From the NCBI GenBank assembly GCA_001464735.1, contig LNDU01000044.1, positions 62,001-126,000 on the forward strand: 64,000 nucleotides of DNA. Reading direction: 5' to 3'. Numbering within the stretch: the stretch's first letter is position 1; every line of letters begins with the position of its first letter. Under the pieces are notes generated by a model that saw only the letters and a program-made list of their open reading frames with translations, had not been told where the DNA came from and made no database searches. Below are positions 42,401 to 49,135 of the stretch, piece after piece. Both the position numbers and the translations under genes were made by a program. The DNA comes from Nitrospira sp. Ga0074138 (GTDB taxonomy: Bacteria; Nitrospirota; Nitrospiria; Nitrospirales; Nitrospiraceae).

Positions 42401-43591
42401 CTCACCCAATTGGGGAATAAATTTCTCGCTAGAATCACCGGGATGAATAATTAGGCTTTTGATCTGAGTGACCGAAGCGTCGTGCTTTTTGAGATGCCAG
42501 GCAGCGAGGAATTCTGCATATGTCTGATGTCCCCAGCCAATACGATTGAGGCCTCGAGTAGAAAATAGGGCTGTGTTGACTGTTTCTCGAGTCTCCTTTT
42601 CTGTTACTGCGAACCGTGCACCGGTATCTGTTTCATAGCCTCCTGATAGATCACGAAGAAGCACGTCTTCATCGGAGGACTCTGCCAGATCCATGCCAGC
42701 ATAGATCGCATTTCGATTGCCGAAAACCATGCAGGCCGCAATGCGAGCAGCCACAGCCAATCGTTGGTCCGGGCTTAGCTGTCCAGCTTCCCTTGCAGCA
42801 GTACGACTTTTACTCTTTTCCGTAACCAATTCGCGACATCCTGCCAAATATAATTCAATCTGTGAGGAGGGAAAGCCTCCCCTGTTTTTGGAAAGCATGA
42901 GCAAGAACTTCAAAGTGACGGGCTTTATAGCAAAGGGTACCGCTCCCGAAGACTCAACTTGGTTGAGGAAGGCTTTGACATCCAAGCCGCTGGCTCTGGC
43001 TGATTCTTCGACATCGGCTTTTCTCAAGGGAGCCAGCACGTAATACTGCACGGCCTCCTGGCCCAACCACTCTGCGAGACCCTCCTCTAGAAGGCTTGGC
43101 CATTCGATTGTCCTACACGCTATTCTGAGTTTTAATCGATCGGACGGCAGCCTCTTAAGTTGGTCTACTAAGAGAGAAGCGAGAACTTTTACGGACAGTA
43201 ATCCTTCGTCCAGGCTATCCAAGAAAAGGTATAGGGTGTGCGTGCCTATTAGCCAGTCCTTTAGGATGGGACTATCGAACGTATCGGCAACTACCCGTGT
43301 ATCGGTTTGGTAAGACCGAAGGTTTATGAACAAATGTCTATCAGTTGGGTCATGTGGTGTGGATTTCAACAGTAATTCTTCGTCAGTGAGAACGGTTGAC
43401 TTGCCCATCCCAGGATCGCCAAATAAGACAAGTGCCTTCGACTCATGGATTTTCGAGAGAGAAACAATCTGTGGGTTCGAAAATCTTCCGGTTCGCGAAT
43501 GCGGATTTGGCAGGTAGCCTCCATCGGAGAGATTGAGGCTGGATCCTCTTGGGTACCAAAACCGTTCCCAGTTAAAGCGGAGGTCACTCAC
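39404..43591 (-). CDS. NACHT-like STAND NTPase with repeat region and C-terminal PD-(D/E)XK-like nuclease
   Basis: The 1395-residue protein has three parts. The NTPase (about 50-370) has Walker A GDPGMGKST (58-66), Walker B LFLDSLDEG (122-130) and the helical motif GHQTYAEFLAAW (354-365) typical of bacterial NACHT proteins. A long helical region (about 400-1150) includes HEAT-like units, for example IRVQAAYAIGRIGDDATRKR. The C-terminus (about 1230-1395) looks like a restriction-endonuclease fold: ERTDIHV (D1282) and VIIECKGSW (E1305, K1307), the D...ExK arrangement. The likely role, from architecture, is an NLR-like sensor that cuts DNA or RNA on phage infection. No partner gene is present. 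Codon and base use look more AT-rich than the neighbours, which suggests acquisition. Start is GTG. Confidence 0.82.
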   Translation of the reverse strand: MSDLRFNWERFWYPRGSSLNLSDGGYLPNPHSRTGRFSNPQIVSLSKIHESKALVLFGDPGMGKSTVLTDEELLLKSTPHDPTDRHLFINLRSYQTDTRVVADTFDSPILKDWLIGTHTLYLFLDSLDEGLLSVKVLASLLVDQLKRLPSDRLKLRIACRTIEWPSLLEEGLAEWLGQEAVQYYVLAPLRKADVEESARASGLDVKAFLNQVESSGAVPFAIKPVTLKFLLMLSKNRGGFPSSQIELYLAGCRELVTEKSKSRTAAREAGQLSPDQRLAVAARIAACMVFGNRNAIYAGMDLAESSDEDVLLRDLSGGYETDTGARFAVTEKETRETVNTALFSTRGLNRIGWGHQTYAEFLAAWHLKKHDASVTQIKSLIIHPGDSSEKFIPQLGETAAWVAGMVPEIFQTIVQAEPDLLLRSEVATGDALQRAALVEALLHLYDEEKSYDRDREHYKNLHHPEIATQLRPYIIDKRKGVIVRRTAIDIAESCNIQSLNGDLSTVVLDHSDTLAIRVQAAYAIGRIGDDATRKRIKPLLTGEMPDDRQDELKGCILRALWPSHISAAELFPILTPPKSEGFVGAYRVFLSSELAQSITAEDLISALQFASELPQPRHNMDLSLESLMDGIVTKAWENLDKPRVTEALANFVVSRLKHHDEIIKGKLDKTDQLIFQQDEDKRRRLLKAVLLTLAENHETDGSWILFSHTAIVHSNDFHWLVSLLGHNADTGIQHVVVDVLFRLFDIRSPEHMDAIYEAGKKHPLVADKFKRVWEPVILGSMQAQQLKTQHEEEEAWRRRRDRPPLNPSPADRLAKALQECEDHNPSAWWHLTRELTLEASSTDYDFGFEWDVTKLPGWVSANEVTRERIVRAAEQYVQSGTPPSADWLGTGQWSQSVMSQWSAVALVKKVRPQVMQSLSPDQMVKWCPIILAFPFLDNDTDRSVKESLLKLAYRKTPLTVLDTAKVLIEREIEKGERIGVAIDLNAVWDEQIATLLLQYAKRSDLKPKSLSSLLSTLFSHDNVEAHSLASSLVPTPPPAKEPERSLAIAATTTLMLDTKDAGWSIVWPAIQADEDFGKQVVQGINHDYKTIGLRLTEDRLADLYIWLTRHFESPKHSAGKAHWAGPLEYVDLWRNAIIQLLTHRGTNHACDAISKLQQALPEQDWLKWVFVDAQAQTRRATWVPPQPQEIIKLAADGKLRLVQSGDHLMQVLVESLERFQAMLQGETPEAQFLWDNVSKSNARPKDENTFSDYVKTHLEKDLKPRGIVLNREVRIHRGERTDIHVNAVTQAASGDSYNSITVIIECKGSWNPELHTAIRDQLVGRYLQDNHCQHGLYLVGWFNCIAWSEQDGRRKQAEKLCPAIDSTRQKLATSSADLSKGSIRVRSVVLDASLH

Positions 43592-43666
43592 AGCTTTACC
43601 ATCAGGTGGGCAGAGAGGTCACAATAAACGGATACCCATTTTTGATGCGTTAATCTTATGACACCA

Positions 43667-43735
43667 CGGATGAGCCACGCGCCAGTTTTTGCCGACGCCG
43701 AGATCCACTTTTAGTGTCAGCGATAAACCGATCTC
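43667..43735 (-). pseudogene. 69-nt fragment of a diverged polA 3' end
   Basis: Read on the minus strand, 23 codons give EIGLSLTLKVDLGVGKNWRV followed by AHP, matching the last residues of the intact polA product next door (LGLSVPLKVDLGVGKNWRV, AHP). Most base differences are at third positions, so the fragment comes from a functional, diverged polA allele. The stop codon is lost. It marks a recombination joint beside the NACHT-nuclease gene. Confidence 0.85.
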
Positions 43736-43744
43736 CTTCCGCTA

Positions 43745-44002
43745 TCACTTCTTAAAAATCAGCCTCGGCTCGGTCATATTACCCATCGAGACCGCCACCA
43801 GCTCCCACCCGCTTGCTCCAAACTCATTCAACTTGGTTTGCATGTTTTGGGTGTCGGGGAGTACCTCGACGATTTCATACTGAAACCGTTTTGGCTCCTG
43901 CGCTTTCGCTGCGAACGGTTGACCCAGTAAGAGTAAAAGCCCAAGTGCCCCAAGACTGACGACTGCTATCGTCCAAGCGACTGAAATGCGAATGGTCAAC
44001 AT
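43745..44002 (-). CDS. DUF4177-like exported protein, 85 residues
   Basis: The protein has an N-terminal signal peptide (hydrophobic core VAWTIAVVSLGALGLLLLLG, cleavage near AKAQE) and a short domain, FQYEIVEVLPDTQNMQTKLNE, then FGASGWELVAVSM and RLIFKK, the pattern of DUF4177. DUF4177 proteins are small beta-alpha-beta domains of unknown function. It is 23 nt downstream of polA on the same strand. The polA tail fragment lies just behind its stop, so this gene sits between the real and the broken polA ends. Confidence 0.8.
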   Translation of the reverse strand: MLTIRISVAWTIAVVSLGALGLLLLLGQPFAAKAQEPKRFQYEIVEVLPDTQNMQTKLNEFGASGWELVAVSMGNMTEPRLIFKK

Positions 44003-44025
44003 ATGTCACCTCGTTGTGATTGGAA

Positions 44026-46686
44026 TTAGGGATGCGCGACCCGCCAGTTTTTGCCGACGCCGAGATCTACTTTGAGGGGCACCGATAGACCCAACTGTTT
44101 GCTGACACCTTCCATCTCTTGTCTCACCAGCCGCTTCGCTTCCTCCAGATCATGGTCCGGCACTTCAAAAATCAACTCATCGTGGACTTGAAGGATCATC
44201 TTCACATGCGGCAGTTCCTCGTGGAGTTTCTTGTGCACATTGATCATGGCCACTTTGATCAAGTCCGCCGCTGAACCTTGGATGGGGCTGTTGACTGCCA
44301 TGCGTTCGCCAACGCCGCGCTGGGCGGGATCACCACTTTGCAGCTCGGGAATCGGTCGGCGGCGACCGAGGATGGTGGTGGTGTAGCCCTTCTCTCGTCC
44401 TTCGACCATGTTTCGATCCATCAATGCCCGGACAGCTGCGAATCGCTCAAAGAAGGTGTCGATATATTGCTTCGACTCGGCCTGGGGTACGCCGAGGTTC
44501 TGAGAAAGACCGAACGGGCTGATCCCGTAGACGATGCCGAAGACAACGGTCTTGGCCGCGCGGCGCATATCTCTGGTGATCTGGCTGGAGGGCAGGCCGA
44601 AGATTTCCATGGCCGTGGCCATGTGGATGTCTTCGCCTTTGGCAAAGACGGAGAGCAAACGCGGATCTTGCGAAAGGTGGGCGAGGATGCGCGGCTCGAT
44701 CTGGCTGTAGTCGGCGCAGAGGAGTTCATGGCCTTTGGGGACGATGAAGGCCTCGCGGATACGCAAACCGTAGTCCCCTTTCACAGGAATGTTTTGGAGA
44801 TTTGGATCGGTGGAGGAGAGCCGTCCGGTTGCGGCGACGGTCTGGTTCAGGGAGGTATGGAGCCGTTTCGTCTCCGGATGCACCAGCTCCGGCAGCGCAT
44901 CCACGTAGGTCGACTTGAGCTTGCTCAGACTTCGATAGCTGAGAATCTGATCTGGTAATTCGTGCTGTGTGGCGAGTTGGGTAAGGGTGTCTTCATCGGT
45001 TGAATAGCCGGTCTTCGTTTTTCGCAGGGGTTTCAGGCCGAGCTTCTCAAAGAGGACCGTCGCGAGTTGTTTCGGTGAATTGATGTTGAACTCGCCGCCG
45101 GCTAGCCTGGCAATGGTTTCCATCATGCGGTCGAGTTCTCGCTCAAGTTCCTGACTCAACCCGTGGAGGCCATCGACATCCAGCAAGAACCCATTTCGCT
45201 CGATGTCAGCCAAGACCGGGACGAGCGGCATTTCAACGTCGGTGAAGAGCTTCAAACTCCCCTGATCCGTCAACTGCTCAATGAGGATTGGTTCGAGCTT
45301 GGCCAGGGCAGCAGCGGCTTCCGCCGTTTCCTCGCGAGATCCGGTATCGACTTCGAACAGCAACTGTGATTGGGCCTTCTCCTGCTTACCCGATCCAAGT
45401 CGTTCACCGAGCCGTTCCAGCATGATCGTGTCGAGACTATGGTCACGGCGGTTCGGGTTGAGCAAATAGTCCGCGATCATGGTGTCCACGTATGGGGGTA
45501 CCAAGGTGATCCCGATGCGATGGAACGCCAGCAACGTGGATTTCAGATCGTGCACGGTCTTGGTGTGAGTGTGATCATGCAGCAGTTCGATGATCGTTCG
45601 CATGTAGGCATGGACGTCGATTGGGATGAACGCCGTCTGGTTGCCGGTCGAGAGGGCCAGGCCAAGGACGTCGGTATGGACGCCTGGTTGTCCGGCCAAC
45701 AAACAGTGCAGGCCCAGCGGCCTGCCTTTCGATACACCGTCGACAAATCGCTTTGCGGCTGTTTCATCGTCGATGATGACGGTGGCATGTGTCGTCGCCT
45801 CCAGGGGCTTCGGCGATGGCTGGAGACTTTTGAGGAGAGAGGTGAATTCCAGCTCGCGCAGCAGCTCGGCGAGTTGCTCCTCATGCGGTAGCTTGATCCG
45901 GTAGGATTCGGGGTGAAACTCCACCGGGCTCTGTGTGTCGATGGTCGCCAGCTTCCGGCTGAGCCGCGCATTCTCCGCCTGTTCAGAAAGGAGAGTCTTG
46001 ATACGGGTAGGCGTGACCTCGTCGAGGCGACGCAGTAGCTCATCGATTGTCCCGAACTGTGCGATGAGTTTCACGGCGGTCTTTTCGCCGATACCCTTCA
46101 CGCCGGGAATGTTGTCGCTCGCATCGCCCATCAGACCCATCACTTCGACGACACGGCCAGGCTCGACGCCGAACTTGGCGACGCATTCCGCGTTGCCGGA
46201 CCACTTATCCTTGACCGGGTCGTAGATGCGGATATGTGATGTCACGAGCTGAAGCATGTCTTTATCACCGGTGACGATCACGACGTCGTAGTCGGCCTGC
46301 TCTGCCTGCCTGGCCAACGTGCCGATCAAATCGTCAGCTTCGTAGCCGGCCTGTCTGGCCGCAGGAATATTCAGCGCTTCCACTACGCGATGAATATAGG
46401 GAATCTGTGCCTTCATCCCGTCCGGCATCGGGGGACGCTGTGCCTTGTAGTCTTTGAATTCCTCGTGCCGGAGCGTGGGGCCTTTCTCGTCGAAGGCCAC
46501 CGCAAGCCCATCCGGCTTGTGTTCGCGGATGATTTTGAGCAGCGTGGTCGTGAATCCATAGACCGCGTTGGTCTGGAGCCCCTTCGAATTGTTCAGCGCC
46601 GGTAAGGCAAAGAACGCCCGATAGATGTAGGCGCTGCCGTCAATCAGATAGAGGGTGGGGCGTCTGTTGGTTTGCAGCGATGTCAT
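44026..46686 (-). CDS. polA: DNA polymerase I
   Basis: PolA fills gaps and removes RNA primers in repair and replication. The 886-residue protein has the N-terminal 5'-3' exonuclease (LYLIDGSAYIYRAFFALP, DDLIGTLARQAE, GDKDMLQLV, then GLMGDASDNIPGVKGIGEKT). The middle 3'-5' exonuclease-like domain (about 300-480) lacks the DxE of motif I; LGLHCLL stands in its place, so proofreading is probably absent. The polymerase domain has motif A LLCADYSQIEPRILAH, the O helix RRAAKTVVFGIVYG and motif C LQVHDELIFEVP. It ends KNWRVAHP. The length is usual. A fragment of a second, diverged polA end lies beyond the next gene. Confidence 0.97.
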   Translation of the reverse strand: MTSLQTNRRPTLYLIDGSAYIYRAFFALPALNNSKGLQTNAVYGFTTTLLKIIREHKPDGLAVAFDEKGPTLRHEEFKDYKAQRPPMPDGMKAQIPYIHRVVEALNIPAARQAGYEADDLIGTLARQAEQADYDVVIVTGDKDMLQLVTSHIRIYDPVKDKWSGNAECVAKFGVEPGRVVEVMGLMGDASDNIPGVKGIGEKTAVKLIAQFGTIDELLRRLDEVTPTRIKTLLSEQAENARLSRKLATIDTQSPVEFHPESYRIKLPHEEQLAELLRELEFTSLLKSLQPSPKPLEATTHATVIIDDETAAKRFVDGVSKGRPLGLHCLLAGQPGVHTDVLGLALSTGNQTAFIPIDVHAYMRTIIELLHDHTHTKTVHDLKSTLLAFHRIGITLVPPYVDTMIADYLLNPNRRDHSLDTIMLERLGERLGSGKQEKAQSQLLFEVDTGSREETAEAAAALAKLEPILIEQLTDQGSLKLFTDVEMPLVPVLADIERNGFLLDVDGLHGLSQELERELDRMMETIARLAGGEFNINSPKQLATVLFEKLGLKPLRKTKTGYSTDEDTLTQLATQHELPDQILSYRSLSKLKSTYVDALPELVHPETKRLHTSLNQTVAATGRLSSTDPNLQNIPVKGDYGLRIREAFIVPKGHELLCADYSQIEPRILAHLSQDPRLLSVFAKGEDIHMATAMEIFGLPSSQITRDMRRAAKTVVFGIVYGISPFGLSQNLGVPQAESKQYIDTFFERFAAVRALMDRNMVEGREKGYTTTILGRRRPIPELQSGDPAQRGVGERMAVNSPIQGSAADLIKVAMINVHKKLHEELPHVKMILQVHDELIFEVPDHDLEEAKRLVRQEMEGVSKQLGLSVPLKVDLGVGKNWRVAHP

Positions 46687-46804
46687 GGGTGTTGCCGGCT
46701 ATTGAAATCGTCTTGTAGAAAACTGAGAGCTGAGGACTAAGCGCCAATTAGGGGCGTCAGTCCATGGGAGGTCGTAGTCCCCAATCCTTTCATCTCAGTC
46801 CTGG

Positions 46805-47236
46805 CTAAGGATCCGGTGCGATCGTGAGCGGCGGCTTTCCGAACTTCTGACGCATGTTGTTGATGGTGTTCAGGACAGCAGGCTGTCCGATCATTTTTGC
46901 TTCCAACCGGCGCTTGCCAGGAAAGTCCAGCATCGTCACCCCGATCAGCATTGTGAGAATGCCCTGGCCCGGCAGGAACAGCATCAAGAAGCCAGCAAAC
47001 AGAAAGATGGCGCCGATCACGTTTTTAGCCAGGTGTCCAAGTAACCGTAGTACTGGGTGATGATTCTCCATCCAAGGGCGCGGCACACGGATGTCGAAAA
47101 AGTCTGTCGGGAGTCGGACAAGGATGAACGGGATGGCGATCAATGACCCAACAAAGAAGACAATCGACAGGGCCGTCAGAGTCACGAGGGTTTCCGTCGA
47201 GACGTATTGCTGAACCGTTGAAAGAAGCCCATCCAT
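46805..47236 (-). CDS. PGPGW-family transmembrane protein
   Basis: The protein of about 143 residues has two or three membrane segments (TLTALSIVFFVGSLIAIPFILV and VIGAIFLFAGFLMLFLPGQG). The second ends in LPGQGILTMLIGVTMLDFPGKR, which corresponds to the PGPGW motif region of this small membrane family (here PGQGI). Function is unknown. The ATG at 47236 follows AGGA by about 10 nt; an ATG 18 nt upstream is possible. It is divergent from the DsrE operon. Confidence 0.75.
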   Translation of the reverse strand: MDGLLSTVQQYVSTETLVTLTALSIVFFVGSLIAIPFILVRLPTDFFDIRVPRPWMENHHPVLRLLGHLAKNVIGAIFLFAGFLMLFLPGQGILTMLIGVTMLDFPGKRRLEAKMIGQPAVLNTINNMRQKFGKPPLTIAPDP

Positions 47237-47291
47237 CGGTTGGCATCCTAGCATGGGCTTCTGCGCCCCTCAAGGCGAACGGAGTCTCATG

Positions 47292-47320
47292 TTTACGCAG
47301 TCGAACCTGATCGTTATAAT
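47292..47320 (+). promoter_or_regulatory. Sigma-70-type promoter before the DsrE operon
   Basis: TTTACG (47292-47297) and TATAAT (47315-47320) are separated by 17 nt. The -10 box is perfect and the -35 box matches four of six positions. Transcription would start about 10-15 nt before the ATG at 47342. Confidence 0.6.
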
Positions 47321-47341
47321 CACCGGGCATGGAGCCTCGGT

Positions 47342-47704
47342 ATGAGTGGGTATCAGCCGCAGTGGAAGGTCGTACAGTTCATTTTTGTCGCGGTGTCAGC
47401 TATCTGGTACCTTTCTCTCGTCTCTATGGCCCAAGGCTATACCGATACGGCCCAGGAGTTACGAATTGAGGTTGCCAGAAAGGGCGCCGGCAAGCAGGTC
47501 GTGATTTCGCAGGGGGCGAAAGAATGGTTCATGCTGGTCGACGTCACCCCTGAAAACACCGTCATTCTTAAGCAAGAAAAAGATCATGACCGATATGTCA
47601 TCGACGAAAGCGAGACGCATGATCGCCCCATGACGTCGGATGAAGTCGATGCTGCGATTGCCGACTACGTGAATAGCGTGAAAACCAGAGCGGAAAAGAA
47701 ATGA
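47342..47704 (+). CDS. Hypothetical exported protein, 120 residues
   Basis: An N-terminal hydrophobic segment (VVQFIFVAVSAIWYLSLVSM) gives a signal peptide or anchor. The mature part is soluble and charged: ELRIEVARKGAGKQVVISQG, then a C-terminal helical EVDAAIADYVNSVKTRAEKK. I do not recognise a family. It overlaps the DsrE gene by 4 nt (ATGA), so both are translated together, which suggests a role tied to sulfur transfer or redox stress. Confidence 0.65.
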   Translation: MSGYQPQWKVVQFIFVAVSAIWYLSLVSMAQGYTDTAQELRIEVARKGAGKQVVISQGAKEWFMLVDVTPENTVILKQEKDHDRYVIDESETHDRPMTSDEVDAAIADYVNSVKTRAEKK

Positions 47705-48126
47705 CTATGTTGACGAAGCCGAAATTCGTCATCTTCGCCCACAACGCCACGTACGATAAGCTGCATCAGGTCGCGACGCTTGGCATGACGGCCGCCGCGA
47801 TGGGGAAGGATGTGATCATCGTTTTGTTGTTCTGGACGATCAAAAAACTCGCAGAAGGGAAGATCGATCAGATTGACTTCCCACCGGAATATGCGGAATC
47901 AGCCGAGGAGGTTACCCGGTTGCTTAAAGAGAAGAACGTGCCGAAGATCTCGGAGATGTTCCAGGATGCCAAGCATGTTGGAACGCTGCGGCTGATTGCC
48001 TGCAGCGCGGGCCTGGAATACATGGGCGTGGATGCCAGCGCGGTCGAAAAGAATGTTGACGAGGTGATGGGTCTGCCGGCCATCCTTTCCCTGACCGCTG
48101 AGGCCGAAACGAAGCTTTTCATATAG
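47701..48126 (+). CDS. DsrE family protein
   Basis: The 141-residue protein has the DsrE/DsrF-like fold seen in sulfur-relay and peroxiredoxin-like proteins: FVIFAHNATYDKLHQVATLG, then MTAAAMGKDVIIVLLFWTI, and a single cysteine in LRLIACSAGLEYMGV, the expected sulfur-carrying position. It is cytoplasmic. It starts within the stop of the preceding exported-protein gene. Two more sulfur-relay proteins (TusA-like and a second DsrE-like) are encoded 2.5 kb downstream on the other strand; they may act on the same persulfide pool, which is inference. Confidence 0.85.
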   Translation: MTMLTKPKFVIFAHNATYDKLHQVATLGMTAAAMGKDVIIVLLFWTIKKLAEGKIDQIDFPPEYAESAEEVTRLLKEKNVPKISEMFQDAKHVGTLRLIACSAGLEYMGVDASAVEKNVDEVMGLPAILSLTAEAETKLFI

Positions 48127-48154
48127 CCCCTACTTCACCCCTCACTGCATACCT

Positions 48155-48814
48155 CTAGCGTGATTTCGTGACCCCCACGCGATCGCACATGTCCGCTAAT
48201 TTGCACGTGCTGCACCACGGTGAAACCGGAAGGCACAGGTTCTGCCCATAGGGGACGAGGAGATCGTTGTAGATGATCCAGTATTGTTTCGGCAGTGTTC
48301 TCCGAAGAACAGTTTCAGACTCTTCTGGGGTCTTTGTTTTGATATACCCCCATCGGTTGCTGATTCGATGGACGTGAATATCAACACAGATTCCAGGCTT
48401 GCCAAATCCGATTGTGACGACAAGATTCGCCGTCTTTCTCCCGACTCCAGGTAAGGTCAGCAGCTCATCGATGGAGTCCGGAACTTCTCCACCATGGTCA
48501 TCGATCAACCGGCGGCAGATTTCAAGAATCGATTTGGTTTTCGTTCGATAAAACCCGACCGGATAAATGGCCTGTTCGATCTTCTTCCGCGGCAGCTCTA
48601 ACATGGTTGCCGGTGTGCGAGCCAGGGCGAAGAGTCGGTCTCCCGCCTCCCTCGTCGTTTTATCTTTAGTTCGCAAACTGAGGAGGGTGGAAACGAGAAT
48701 GAGAAAGGGGTTGCGGCCTGACTCCTTGGCTACGACCCCAACGACCGGTTCTTGCCAACGGAGAATATCCCGCTTGACAATACGGATAGCGGCATGGATT
48801 TGCTCCTGACGCAT
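48155..48814 (-). CDS. nth: Endonuclease III
   Basis: Nth is a bifunctional DNA glycosylase/AP lyase that removes oxidised pyrimidines. The 219-residue protein has the helix-hairpin-helix motif LPGVGRKTANLVV with the catalytic lysine, then the catalytic aspartate in VDIHVHRISNRWG. The C-terminal 4Fe-4S cluster uses C-x6-C-x2-C-x5-C, seen in CLPVSPWCSTCKLADMC. The length is typical. It is next to rpsU on the same strand, 54 nt away, so they may be co-transcribed. Confidence 0.96.
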   Translation of the reverse strand: MRQEQIHAAIRIVKRDILRWQEPVVGVVAKESGRNPFLILVSTLLSLRTKDKTTREAGDRLFALARTPATMLELPRKKIEQAIYPVGFYRTKTKSILEICRRLIDDHGGEVPDSIDELLTLPGVGRKTANLVVTIGFGKPGICVDIHVHRISNRWGYIKTKTPEESETVLRRTLPKQYWIIYNDLLVPYGQNLCLPVSPWCSTCKLADMCDRVGVTKSR

Positions 48815-48868
48815 GGAGAAATGGTCATGAACGGGGAGGGGGCTGGTAAGACGAACGGAAAACCGCGT

Positions 48869-49063
48869 CTACTCAGGCTTCCGCTTTGACAACCACTTCT
48901 GGCGGCGCCGTTGAGCCTCGCGTTGCTTTGCTTTCTTCCGCACGCTTGGCTTCTCATAGAAACGGCGTCGCTTCAGCTCACGGAACAGACCTTCCCCCGC
49001 GAGCTTCTTCTTGGCAACCTTCAGTGCTTTTTCAACGTTGTTGTTGAAGACCTTGATTTCCAT
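48869..49063 (-). CDS. rpsU: 30S ribosomal protein S21
   Basis: S21 is a small basic protein of the 30S subunit that helps initiation. The 64-residue sequence (MEIKVFNNNVEKALKVAKKK, then FRELKRRRFYEKPSVRKKAK) matches the family over its whole length, with the conserved arginine-rich YEKPSxR core. The ribosome-binding site is weak. It is followed downstream by nth. Confidence 0.96.
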   Translation of the reverse strand: MEIKVFNNNVEKALKVAKKKLAGEGLFRELKRRRFYEKPSVRKKAKQREAQRRRQKWLSKRKPE

Positions 49064-49135
49064 CCCGGTGATTTTCGACTTTCTCAGGCCAAGTTGGCCT
49101 GCTGCTTACGGTTTTCAATCATTCGGCGACGGAGT

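Noticed and set aside
39404..43591. Complete multi-gene defence island around the NACHT-like gene
   Set aside because: Only this one gene has defence-like domains; its neighbours are small hypothetical or housekeeping genes, so I claim only a solitary candidate.
44278..44958. 226-codon plus-strand frame inside polA
   Set aside because: It is the antisense shadow of the polymerase domain, which has all motifs on the minus strand.
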